Source of the DNA: Flavobacteriales bacterium
Lineage (GTDB): Bacteria; Bacteroidota; Bacteroidia; JACJYZ01
DNA length: 40,590 bases
Direction of reading: 5' to 3'
Assembly: GCA_020435415.1 (NCBI GenBank)
Contig: JAGQZQ010000022.1
Location: 1-40,590 of the forward strand
Shown here: positions 17,625 through 25,388 of the stretch, piece after piece
Layout: the number at the start of each line of letters is the position of its first letter
Position numbering within the stretch: the first letter of the stretch is position 1
The notes under the pieces: model-generated
What the model was told of the DNA's origin: nothing
The model's input: the letters and a program-made list of their open reading frames with translations, nothing else
The model's database searches: none
Translations under genes and position numbers: made by a program

Positions 17625-18104
17625 TTAGAACGGTAACAGATCCGTAGGATCGATGCGGCGGAAGTACTGGTAAGAGAACTCCACGGATTCGATCAGGATT
17701 TGTGCATCCTGCGCATTGAGATTGGCGATATCCCATTTCACCGGGTAGGCCTGAATAAAGTTCCAGGCTTGAAGCGGAATGTGATCGCCGTTCAACAATA
17801 CCACGGTGATATCAGCCGGTTCAAAGGTGAAATTCTCGGTGCTTTCCTTGAACCATTGCATGAGTTGAGAGCCGATGAGCAGGCCGCGTTTCATGACAAG
17901 ATTCTGGTAGCCCGCCGGCTGGGGAAGGCGATGTTTAAATCGGTTCTCGCCTCCCTCGTGATACTCTTCCGTAGCAATATCCACGTTGATACCGGACACT
18001 TCCTGAAAGCCAAGATCCGGAATACCCAGATACTTGGGATTGGTGAGCAGTCCTTCGAACCGCACCAGAAAATGAAACCCTACAGGTGGATTGAACAATG
18101 GCAT
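17625..18104 (-). CDS. eCIS tail tube protein, second copy (Pvc5-like, gp19 family)
   Basis: A 159-aa phage tube/gp19-family protein. Diagnostic segments are PPVGFHFLVRF at the N-terminus, LGFQEVSGINVDI, a long strand/loop EYHEGGENRFKHRLP, and a final ESVEFSYQYFRR strand. It differs strongly from the other tube protein encoded upstream (144 aa), with an extra loop GLLTNPKYLGIPD near residues 18-30, as expected if it forms the specialised tube-initiating ring near the baseplate rather than the bulk tube. Which of the two is the bulk tube is inferred from length and position only. Confidence 0.9.
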   Translation of the reverse strand: MPLFNPPVGFHFLVRFEGLLTNPKYLGIPDLGFQEVSGINVDIATEEYHEGGENRFKHRLPQPAGYQNLVMKRGLLIGSQLMQWFKESTENFTFEPADITVVLLNGDHIPLQAWNFIQAYPVKWDIANLNAQDAQILIESVEFSYQYFRRIDPTDLLPF

Positions 18105-18125
18105 GATGCAATCGTTTCAGGCAGA

Positions 18126-18560
18126 TTATGCAAACTCGATGGACAGTCCTTCGTGTTGAAGCTCGATGGATTCCACGGCAACTTCGTTACCGGTAGAGTT
18201 CAGGCTCGGACCTTCCACTTTCGAGGGCCATGCATCCTTTACCTTCCAGGTTACGATAGGCGCATGCTCTTCATTCAGCAGACTGATGGTAAGATCGCGT
18301 CTTTCGATGCTGTTCAGCTTAACGGTATTCAACCATTGGAAGAACTCATTGTCGCCCTGAAAAATTCCACGCTTCAAAGTGATGGCGGAAAACTTCGGGA
18401 TACCGGGCATTTTGGTTACCTGATATTCCAGCGAAGATCCTTCCCTGTAGTCGATAGACTGCAGTTCAATAGAAAGGCCCGATACTTCGGTAAAGCCAAT
18501 ACGTTGTCCACCCCATTCTACCTGAAAATGAAAAGCGGTTACTGGATAATTGATTGCCAT
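18126..18560 (-). CDS. eCIS inner tube protein (Pvc1-like, gp19 family)
   Basis: A 144-aa tube protein with the standard fold markers: YPVTAFHFQVEWGG at the start, GFTEVSGLSIELQSIDYREG, a TLKRGIFQGDNEFFQWL helix and the final VESIELQHEGL strand. Hexamers of this family stack into the rigid tube that the sheath drives through the target envelope. It is short and lacks insertions, which fits the bulk tube. The gene starts 39 bases after the last sheath gene and is followed after 21 bases by the second tube gene. The sheath-then-tube order is typical of eCIS, although canonical PVC places this tube gene ahead of the sheaths. Confidence 0.92.
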   Translation of the reverse strand: MAINYPVTAFHFQVEWGGQRIGFTEVSGLSIELQSIDYREGSSLEYQVTKMPGIPKFSAITLKRGIFQGDNEFFQWLNTVKLNSIERRDLTISLLNEEHAPIVTWKVKDAWPSKVEGPSLNSTGNEVAVESIELQHEGLSIEFA

Positions 18561-18599
18561 ATGCTTCTTTTTTTATGGTGTTAAAAATGATTGTTGCGG

Positions 18600-20018
18600 T
18601 TATGATTGCTGTAATTTGTGTGAGAATTTCAGGATGATGAATTCTGCGGGTCTGACAGCGGCCAGTCCGATTTCAATGTTCATTCTTCCTTCCAGGATAT
18701 CCTGAGCAGACATGGTCACACCCAACCCTACTTTCACAAAAAATGCCTGATCTGTCTTGGCTCCGGCCAATGCACCATCCCTCCAAAGTTTGGTCAGGAA
18801 ATTCTCGATCATGGTTTTAACCCGCAGCCAGGTGTTGGCGTCGTTGGGTTCAAACACGGAAAACTCTGTGGCTTTCTTCACCGATTCCTCTACAAAAATG
18901 AAGAGACGGCGAACCGGTACATAGCGCCACTCATTATCGTTTCCGGCCAGGGTTCTTGCGCCCCACACCAGGGTTCCTTTTCCGGGGAAAGCGCGCAATG
19001 CGTTGATCGACTTCCCGGAAGTCGCATCGATATTGAGGCTTTCCTGTTGCTCGCGTGTGATCTTGATAGTAGGTCCGACGATGGAAAATACACCAACGTT
19101 TGCCGGGGCCTTCCATACGCCGCGGTCATTGTCTACCCGGGCATAGATACCCGCCATAGCCGGTGACGGTGGCAATGTCACAAGCAATGTCGTCAGCTTG
19201 GCGATGATGCTGCGATACACATCGGGGTTTGACGCTTTGATGGCCGCAATGGTATCACCATCCAATGCACCGGGGTTGGCCGGATTGATTTCATTATGCG
19301 ATACGGTCAACAGGCTTTCATCATAACCATATGCCAGTGTTGTTTTGATATAAGGATAGTAGGCAGCACCGTACTTCAGGTTGTCAGAGCTTACGCCTGA
19401 ACTTCTGAAGGCGGTGGCATCTGCGAAGGCGTCGCCCGTCTCACCTTTATAGTCCATGATCACAAAGCGGTCTTTCAGTTTCTGGCATTGGGCCAGCGCT
19501 TCGTCGTAGACATCCTTGTAATTGGCCACGGTAGAATGGTCCGGGAATACCAGCAAGGTCGGTTCATCGATCTTCTCGATATCGGCCACACCATTCATCA
19601 ACTTGGACTTTGCAACGTTGGCTGTGGATCCCGAGTAATCACCTACCGATACGATGTAACACGGACCGCCACCATTAGCGAAGAAATGTTGCAGCGCATA
19701 GTACATCTTGAATGCACTCGCGCTTCCGATGGCAACGGATATGGTTCGGCTCACCACTTCGGCGCCGCCGTCCATATCGTCTTCTATGCCAACCGTGATG
19801 GCGGCATGTTCGGAAAACGGACCGCCGAAATACTGCTCGTACTCCAGCATATTGGTGATTCGTGTGGGAACGCGATCGAGTGCACCGCCCACGCCATTCT
19901 TATCCGCGATCTCTGTGCATCCTATGAATGCGGGTATCGCCGTTTCTACCGCCGCAACCGAGGGAGGCAGCGTGCTGACCTCTTCGATGTAGACTCCGGG
20001 GGTTTTGGGAAAAGCCAT
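18600..20018 (-). CDS. eCIS sheath protein, third paralogue
   Basis: A 472-aa sheath protein. The N-terminal block (KTPGVYIEEVSTLPPSVAAV) and the C-terminal 150 residues (from GKSINALRAFPGKGTL through NEWRYVPVRRLFIFVEES to AAVRPAEFIILKF) are the conserved sheath handshake regions. The middle domain (about 80-280) is unlike the two other paralogues, and this is the only copy with the GAAYYPYIKTTLAYGY variant. In PVC/AFP three sheath genes are also present; one forms most of the sheath and the others form specialised rings near baseplate or cap. Assignment to one of those roles cannot be made from sequence alone. Confidence 0.93.
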   Translation of the reverse strand: MAFPKTPGVYIEEVSTLPPSVAAVETAIPAFIGCTEIADKNGVGGALDRVPTRITNMLEYEQYFGGPFSEHAAITVGIEDDMDGGAEVVSRTISVAIGSASAFKMYYALQHFFANGGGPCYIVSVGDYSGSTANVAKSKLMNGVADIEKIDEPTLLVFPDHSTVANYKDVYDEALAQCQKLKDRFVIMDYKGETGDAFADATAFRSSGVSSDNLKYGAAYYPYIKTTLAYGYDESLLTVSHNEINPANPGALDGDTIAAIKASNPDVYRSIIAKLTTLLVTLPPSPAMAGIYARVDNDRGVWKAPANVGVFSIVGPTIKITREQQESLNIDATSGKSINALRAFPGKGTLVWGARTLAGNDNEWRYVPVRRLFIFVEESVKKATEFSVFEPNDANTWLRVKTMIENFLTKLWRDGALAGAKTDQAFFVKVGLGVTMSAQDILEGRMNIEIGLAAVRPAEFIILKFSHKLQQS

Positions 20019-20056
20019 AGTATCTTGTTTTTATTGGATGAGTAAGGTGAGTTATA

Positions 20057-21493
20057 TTAGGATTCCTGAAGTTTATGAGAGAATTTCAGGATGATAAATT
20101 CTGCAGGACGAACAGCGGCCATGCCGATCTCTACATTCATCCGCCCTTCCAAAATATCCAGGGGTGTCATGGTTTCTCCAAGGCCTACTTTTACAAAAAA
20201 GGCCTGTTCGGGTTTGGCACCCGCAAGGGCACCTTCACGCCAGAGTTTTACCAGGAAGTTCTCGATCATGCCCTTTACGCGCTGCCAGGTACCGGCCGTA
20301 TTGGGCTCGAATACCACGAACTCGGTCGCCTTTTTGACAGACTCTTCCACGAAAATGAACAACCTGCGAACAGGCACATAGCGCCATTCGTTGTCGTTCC
20401 CTGCCAGGGTACGTGATCCCCATACCAGCACGCCTTTTCCACTGAAGGTGCGAATGGCATTGATGGACTTTCCGGAAACCGCATTCACATTCAGGTTTTC
20501 CTGCTCTTCCGCTGAAATATTGAGGAGAGGTTCTGCTACACTGCGTACGCTTACGTTAGCAGGTGCTTTCCACACCCCACGCTCACGGTCTACCCGGGCG
20601 TATATTCCGGCAACGGATGATCCGGGAGACAGGATCACCTTTGCCTGGCGATTGATCTCACCCTTGATCTGGTAGTAAACCGCCAGGTTGGTGTTGGCAC
20701 CTTCACTGCTGAGGTCATCCAGACCCAGACCGTCAAAAGCGCCGGCAGGATTGGTGTCACCATCGTCGGTGGTATGGGTGATGGTGACGTCCGCATCAAC
20801 ATAAGGAACCACAATGGATGAACGGAGGTACGGATGGTATACCGCACCATACTTCAGGTCGTCGATCCCTAAGGTTGTTGATGCGTCTACCGTATCTGAA
20901 TCGCTGTTGTGTGTATCGATGATGGTGAATCTGTCTTGCAGAGATGCACATTGTGCCAGCATTTTCTGCGCGAGTTCATAGTGATCATCGGCGTTAAGTC
21001 CATCAGCGGTCTCAGGCATCAGAAGCAATGTGGGCTCATCCACTTTCTTAATGGCATCCAGGCCATCTTCAAAATCATCCTTGCTGAAGGCCGCCACAGG
21101 AAACGTGTGGGGATTCGGGTTTACCGAAACGATATAACACGGACCGCCGCCGTTGGCAAAGTACATCTGCACGGCATGATAAAGGTTGTGTTCAGACGGA
21201 TCCGCCTGGGCTACCGTTATGGTACGGCTGATGAGATCGCCGGCCGGGCCGGTCAGTTTATCATGAACGGTCACATCCAGTTCTTCAGATTCGGGTCCAC
21301 CGAAGATCTCTTCAAATTCAGGAAAGGAAGTGATGCGCACGGGGACGTTAGGTCCCAGCGTGACGCTGTCTTTCCTGCGTTTCTCCGTATAGCCTATAAA
21401 TGCCGGGATCGCTGTGGCAACGGCCGCAACAGATGCAGGGAGTTTGGATATCTCCTGAATATAAACACCAGGGGTTTTGATCACTGTAGCCAT
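20057..21493 (-). CDS. eCIS sheath protein, second paralogue
   Basis: A 478-aa sheath protein with the same N-terminal (KTPGVYIQEISKLPASVAAV) and C-terminal blocks as its neighbours. The C-terminal core (GKSINAIRTFSGKGVLVWGS, then NEWRYVPVRRLFIFVEES, and AAVRPAEFIILKFSHKL) is almost identical to the flanking copies, while residues 60-300 differ, including an acidic loop with DADVTITHTTDDGDTNPAGA. The pattern fits an old tandem duplication with strong constraint, or gene conversion, on the part that interlocks sheath subunits and free divergence of the outer domain. It is separated by 38 bases from the next copy and 33 from the previous one. Confidence 0.93.
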   Translation of the reverse strand: MATVIKTPGVYIQEISKLPASVAAVATAIPAFIGYTEKRRKDSVTLGPNVPVRITSFPEFEEIFGGPESEELDVTVHDKLTGPAGDLISRTITVAQADPSEHNLYHAVQMYFANGGGPCYIVSVNPNPHTFPVAAFSKDDFEDGLDAIKKVDEPTLLLMPETADGLNADDHYELAQKMLAQCASLQDRFTIIDTHNSDSDTVDASTTLGIDDLKYGAVYHPYLRSSIVVPYVDADVTITHTTDDGDTNPAGAFDGLGLDDLSSEGANTNLAVYYQIKGEINRQAKVILSPGSSVAGIYARVDRERGVWKAPANVSVRSVAEPLLNISAEEQENLNVNAVSGKSINAIRTFSGKGVLVWGSRTLAGNDNEWRYVPVRRLFIFVEESVKKATEFVVFEPNTAGTWQRVKGMIENFLVKLWREGALAGAKPEQAFFVKVGLGETMTPLDILEGRMNVEIGMAAVRPAEFIILKFSHKLQES

Positions 21494-21526
21494 GTGTTGA
21501 ATGGGTTAGCTTGTTTTACAATGGGT

Positions 21527-22993
21527 TTAGGATTCCTGCAGCTTATGAGAGAACTTCAGGATGATAAATTCGGCGGGGCGAACGGCGGCAAGACCTATCT
21601 CCACGTTCATACGTCCTTCAAGGATATCCAATGCGGTCATGGTTTCACCCAGACCTACTTTCACAAAGAAGGCATCTTCGGGTTTGGCACCTGCCAGGGC
21701 ACCTTCACGCCATAGTTTCACGAGGAAGTTCTCGATCATGCCTTTTACCCTGAGCCAGGTGTTGGCATCATTGGGTTCAAAGACCACGAACTCTGTTGCC
21801 TTTTTGGTGGATTCTTCAACAAAAATGTAGAAGCGGCGAACGGGAACATATCGCCATTCATTGTCATTCCCTGCCAGGGTGCGCGCACCCCAGATCAGGA
21901 TTCCTTTACCTGCAAAATTGCGGATAGCGTTGATTGATTTACCGCTGTTGGCATCCACGTTCAGGTCTTCCTGTTCTTCACTTGAAACAAGTGCAACGGG
22001 AGCTTTTACAGAACGCAGGCTGACATTTGCAGGAGCTTTCCAGACTCCGCGGTCACGATCGACGCGGGCATAAGTTCCGGCAATAGCGCTGCATGGATAT
22101 AATTTCACTTTGATCTTCCGGATCTCATTGATCAGTTTGGCGTATGCATCGGTGGCTGTTTCTTTGATATCGGCCAGGCTGTCCTGATTGGCAGGTGCTG
22201 CATCCAGGGTGATCACTGCATCATCAAAATCTTCGGCAGCCGCGTATGCTCCGTTCACCGTGCGATTCACTTTCAGAGCGGATTCATCGTAGGCGAAATT
22301 AATGGTGGTTTCCAGCTGAGGGTAGTACGCGGCACCATACTTCAGGTAGGTACTTCCTACATAATCATCGCGAAAATCATCGCCATCCTCTTTCACAGTT
22401 TGTGCGCTATCGGTAACCACATCCATGATCACAAACCGATCCTGGAGTTTGTTGCATTGCGCGAGGGCGGCATCGTATAATTCTTTGGCATCCGCAGGAT
22501 CCAATGTATTTGCCTCGGGGATGGTGATGAGTGTGATCTCATCTTCCATCTCACATTTCTGGAGCCCTTCCAGAAGAGCTGCCTTGGCGGGAGAACCTGC
22601 TGCCGTGCCTCCCACGGATACGATATAACATGGGCCGCCTCCATTGTTGAAATACATCTGAATGTAATAGTACATTTTGTAATCACTTTCAGATGGCAGG
22701 GTCACCTCATACTCCCGGCTTTGAAGCAGCCAGGTACCCGGGTTGTCGGCATCTTCTTCTGTTGTATCCTTAACCCTCAGGGTAAAGGTTTCGTTCTTCG
22801 CAACGCCGAACCATTGCTCATATTCAAGGAGCGACGTGATGCGTGTAGGCACATCGGTGATGTCTTCTCCATTGCGGGTGGCGTCGGCAGTATAGCCTAT
22901 GAAGACGGGGATAGCCGTGGCTACCGGTGCAATTGAAGCCGGCAGGGTGGATATCTCCTCCACATAAACACCGGGGGTTTTGTATTCAGGCAT
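21527..22993 (-). CDS. eCIS sheath protein, first paralogue
   Basis: A 488-aa sheath protein, the longest of three. Conserved ends are KTPGVYVEEISTLPASIAPV at the N-terminus and the shared C-terminal core with NEWRYVPVRRFYIFVEES and ALDILEGRMNVEIGLAAVRP. The middle region includes an aromatic/acidic stretch (TFTLRVKDTTEEDADNPGTW) and an insertion near 255-290 not seen in the third copy. The glycine-rich FNNGGGPCYIVSVGG segment is present in all three with small changes. As the first sheath gene behind the cap and discoidin genes it may be the main sheath protein; that is a guess from order. Confidence 0.93.
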   Translation of the reverse strand: MPEYKTPGVYVEEISTLPASIAPVATAIPVFIGYTADATRNGEDITDVPTRITSLLEYEQWFGVAKNETFTLRVKDTTEEDADNPGTWLLQSREYEVTLPSESDYKMYYYIQMYFNNGGGPCYIVSVGGTAAGSPAKAALLEGLQKCEMEDEITLITIPEANTLDPADAKELYDAALAQCNKLQDRFVIMDVVTDSAQTVKEDGDDFRDDYVGSTYLKYGAAYYPQLETTINFAYDESALKVNRTVNGAYAAAEDFDDAVITLDAAPANQDSLADIKETATDAYAKLINEIRKIKVKLYPCSAIAGTYARVDRDRGVWKAPANVSLRSVKAPVALVSSEEQEDLNVDANSGKSINAIRNFAGKGILIWGARTLAGNDNEWRYVPVRRFYIFVEESTKKATEFVVFEPNDANTWLRVKGMIENFLVKLWREGALAGAKPEDAFFVKVGLGETMTALDILEGRMNVEIGLAAVRPAEFIILKFSHKLQES

Positions 22994-23010
22994 GGTTAAG
23001 GTGTTTGGTT

Positions 23011-24522
23011 TTATACAAATACATACATCTTGGATTCAACGATATGGTTTCCCGGTACGGCGGGATTGTTCAAATGCGATATGATCACGGGATCAGACGC
23101 GCTGGTATTCTTGAGTGCCAGTCCTGTTTTGGGCGACTGGAACAAGGGTATGGGTTGTTTTGAATTAAAGGTGATGGCATTCCTTCCGGCCCACTCCGTA
23201 CTGGATTCATCCAACGGCCCCTTCACAAATTCGTAAGTGGCATAAGGATTTCCCGTATCACCGCTGTCATCTTCAATGACCAGATCAGCGTCTGTGAAAT
23301 CGATCTGACCTGACTTGTCTATAATGGTGAATGTCCAGTAGGTGGCCTTCTGGTCAAACTGTAGTGCGTAATATTCCTGGTCGCCAAACAGGTGGGCATC
23401 AGCTCCCGGGTATGCAATCTCCACGATTCCCAGTGGTGCGGTACCTGCCAGTTCGGGATGATAGTAGAGTCGTTTCGTGGCAAGGGTCTGCGACTCATCC
23501 GTTGTTTTCACAGTAAAGATGTAAAGGCCTGAAGGTCTGCTTCCCAATCTCACGGGATGTCCGGACACCCCATCATCATCTGGGATGATGGTTGCGGTAT
23601 TGTCGTCCGGTCCGGTTAATTTGAAAACCTCTCCTGTTGGGCCCGTCACTTCCACGATCGTATCCACCGGGGTTTCGAGTGCATATACAAAGTTGAAGGC
23701 GGCCGGCACGATCCTGTCGATCAGATCTTGTGCGATGATCTCCGCGTTATTGGGATCTGATGAGGCGGATGCGGGTACATTTTTAAAATACGCCACTTTG
23801 CCCGAGGTATATTCGGTCACTTCGTAGCTGGCATTTGCGAACACGGAAAGTTCTTTGATACCATACCCTTTTCCATTGTTGCTTTCCTCACATTGAATTC
23901 TCACGTACCGGCCGGTTGCAGCCAATCCGGAGACATTGATATTGTTGCCGTTGCTTCCTTCAAACCTGGATATGGCAATCCATTGACCGGGCTGGTGTGC
24001 AACCTGGATCTCAAAAGTCTCCGCACGTTTTTGCCATTTGATATCAATTTCAGTGATGCGGAATAACTGTCCAAGATCTACGATGATGAATTGATCATCA
24101 TTCTCCTCGCTTTGCCATGAAGTGGCGTTGGAGCCGTCTACTGCGTTTTCACCTCCACTGGAACCATCCTTGACGGACGACACTGTCACATCCTTATTCT
24201 CTGCCTGATTCACCGATGGATTAACAGCCGTTTCCGTGATCACATCCAGGTCTGTAAAACTTTGAAACACCTGGGGGCTGGAATGATCAAGGCTGAACAC
24301 GAGGGTCTGATCTCCCGATATCCCGATCACCGGATCACTGCCGGAGGTGATGTATTCATATAGCATCACATAACCGGATTCCAGTCTTCGCCATATCCAG
24401 CGACCATTTCGCATCAGGAGCGAAGTATTTCCATCAGGTTTCAGATAGAGGTCACGTCCCTTCCCATCATGATAATACGGATGATTGAAATCTACCTGAA
24501 ATAATGGAGTGTATGCAGCCAT
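23011..24522 (-). CDS. eCIS-associated protein with discoidin (F5/8 type C) domain
   Basis: A 503-aa protein starting at the ATG two bases past the cap gene's stop (a GGGGGG run just upstream can serve as ribosome binding site). The start (MAAYTPLFQVDFNHPYYHDG) and the region beyond residue 240 (YFKNVPASASSDPNN onwards) are beta-rich and not known to me by function. Residues about 108-229 form an F5/8 type C domain: ENAVDGSNATSWQSE, then FIIVDLGQLFRITEIDIKW and a final GRYVRIQCEES segment, the classic jelly-roll that binds sugars or lipids. No signal peptide is visible, so it probably acts on the particle rather than by ordinary secretion. It could mediate target or host binding, or hold the cap end; both are inference. 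Confidence 0.75.
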   Translation of the reverse strand: MAAYTPLFQVDFNHPYYHDGKGRDLYLKPDGNTSLLMRNGRWIWRRLESGYVMLYEYITSGSDPVIGISGDQTLVFSLDHSSPQVFQSFTDLDVITETAVNPSVNQAENKDVTVSSVKDGSSGGENAVDGSNATSWQSEENDDQFIIVDLGQLFRITEIDIKWQKRAETFEIQVAHQPGQWIAISRFEGSNGNNINVSGLAATGRYVRIQCEESNNGKGYGIKELSVFANASYEVTEYTSGKVAYFKNVPASASSDPNNAEIIAQDLIDRIVPAAFNFVYALETPVDTIVEVTGPTGEVFKLTGPDDNTATIIPDDDGVSGHPVRLGSRPSGLYIFTVKTTDESQTLATKRLYYHPELAGTAPLGIVEIAYPGADAHLFGDQEYYALQFDQKATYWTFTIIDKSGQIDFTDADLVIEDDSGDTGNPYATYEFVKGPLDESSTEWAGRNAITFNSKQPIPLFQSPKTGLALKNTSASDPVIISHLNNPAVPGNHIVESKMYVFV

Positions 24523-24524
24523 GA

Positions 24525-25127
24525 TTACCCCCCGATCAGATTTAGATTGTTTTCCAGGATCGGTGGACCCTGTTCTTTGACCGCTGCTTCCTGGAATCTT
24601 ACCACCCGGATTTTGTACAGCACAGAAGGGAGGTACTTCGCGCCGATAACGGTCCAAAGGTTGTCCTGTTGTTCGAAGCCGTAATAGTACAGTTCGACAA
24701 TCAGCTTTTCCAGTTCACCCATGGCTGCCATGGCCGGTGTATTGGCGGGCGTGAACACATGTTTCTGCTGGAAAAAAGAGATGATGTAGGAAAGCTGCTT
24801 GAGCCCTTCCGTATATTTTGTACTGGTGGCGTCGGTATCTCCGTTTGGGAAATTGGCCGTTACCAAAGCGTATAAATTAAACCGGAGTTCCGGATTGTAG
24901 AAAGATATTTTCCCGTCAGGATTTTTGTGCGCAGAATTTTGTTCCTTCAGCATTCTCTCCTCTTCCACCTTCACAAGGGACATGCCCAGCTTGTCTTCCG
25001 GAATAGCCCAGCTTCCACTCTCGGTAGCTACGTTGGACAGTACGATCTTATCTTCAACCGTTCCGTTCTTCAAATTCAGATAGCTATTGGCTTCACCTCT
25101 GAGCAGTATGAGGGCCTTATCAATCAT
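24525..25127 (-). CDS. DUF4255 / Pvc16-like eCIS cap protein
   Basis: A 200-aa protein of the Pvc16 N-terminal domain family (DUF4255). Markers are IDKALILLRGEANSYL at the start, KISFYNPELRFNLYALVTAN in the middle, the GLKQLSYIISFFQQKHVF helix, and a C-terminal LPSVLYKIRVVRFQE strand. In PVC and AFP the homologue caps the distal end of the sheath and tube. Here it is the first gene of the operon, whereas Pvc16 is last in the PVC order. The start follows a leader with an AGGAG sequence about 15 bases upstream, and a promoter candidate at 25158-25189. Confidence 0.9.
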   Translation of the reverse strand: MIDKALILLRGEANSYLNLKNGTVEDKIVLSNVATESGSWAIPEDKLGMSLVKVEEERMLKEQNSAHKNPDGKISFYNPELRFNLYALVTANFPNGDTDATSTKYTEGLKQLSYIISFFQQKHVFTPANTPAMAAMGELEKLIVELYYYGFEQQDNLWTVIGAKYLPSVLYKIRVVRFQEAAVKEQGPPILENNLNLIGG

Positions 25128-25157
25128 AATTGTTTTGGTATTCTCCTAAAAACACTG

Positions 25158-25189
25158 GAAAGATAGCGGCTCACGCCTGCCTGCTCAAA
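25158..25189 (-). promoter_or_regulatory. candidate Bacteroidota promoter for the eCIS operon
   Basis: Read on the minus strand: TTTG (25186-25189), a 20-base spacer, then TATCTTTC (25158-25165), which is 7 of 8 matches to the Bacteroidota -7 consensus TAnnTTTG. The box lies about 30 bases before the Pvc16-like ATG. The -33 box is overlapped by the palindrome at 25185-25200. It is a motif match and no transcript start is known. Confidence 0.45.
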
Positions 25190-25200
25190 GTACACTTTGA
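25185..25200. promoter_or_regulatory. palindrome overlapping the -33 box, candidate operator
   Basis: TCAAAGT-AC-ACTTTGA, a perfect 7-base inverted repeat with 2-base centre. The ACTTTGA half recurs at 25215-25221, exactly 21 bases (about two helical turns) from the first. This places three half sites directly upstream of and over the eCIS -33 box. Confidence 0.4.
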
Positions 25201-25207
25201 TGAAAAA

Positions 25208-25254
25208 TTGACAGACTTTGAAGGACTAACCGAAGAAGGAAAGTCTTTTGTCAA
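25208..25254. repeat. interrupted inverted repeat in the eCIS upstream region
   Basis: TTGACA (25208-25213) and GACTTT (25214-25219) pair with TGTCAA (25249-25254) and AAAGTC (25240-25245), with a 3-base bulge and 20-base loop. A further TTGACAAGCTTTG lies at 25288-25300. May be a regulator-binding dyad or an RNA stem. Confidence 0.35.
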
Positions 25255-25310
25255 TGGGGCATAGATCAACAATGGATGTTTGCATTATTGACAAGCTTTG
25301 CCTCATTTAT

Positions 25311-25347
25311 GTTATTTAAAAGGGGGCAGATTTTATGATTAAATAAC
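25311..25347. repeat. AT-rich 9-base inverted repeat after the helical-repeat gene
   Basis: GTTATTTAA (25311-25319) and TTAAATAAC (25339-25347), perfect, with a 19-base loop. It lies 42 bases beyond the stop of the upstream 491-aa gene in its direction of transcription. No clear T tract follows, so it is either a weak terminator or an operator. Confidence 0.35.
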
Positions 25348-25388
25348 AAGAACTACTTAAGAAGAGGGTAAAATACCGCGGCAGGATA

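Noticed and set aside
24523-24657. In-frame upstream start adding 45 residues to the discoidin protein
   Set aside because: It would overlap most of the end of the cap gene; the ATG at 24522 directly after the stop, with a G-rich ribosome binding site, fits the operon.
1-25127. Prophage or type VI secretion system instead of eCIS
   Set aside because: No capsid, portal or terminase, no TssJ/L/M membrane complex and no ClpV-type protein in the window; DUF4255, CIS tape-measure and LysM hub proteins point to an eCIS.
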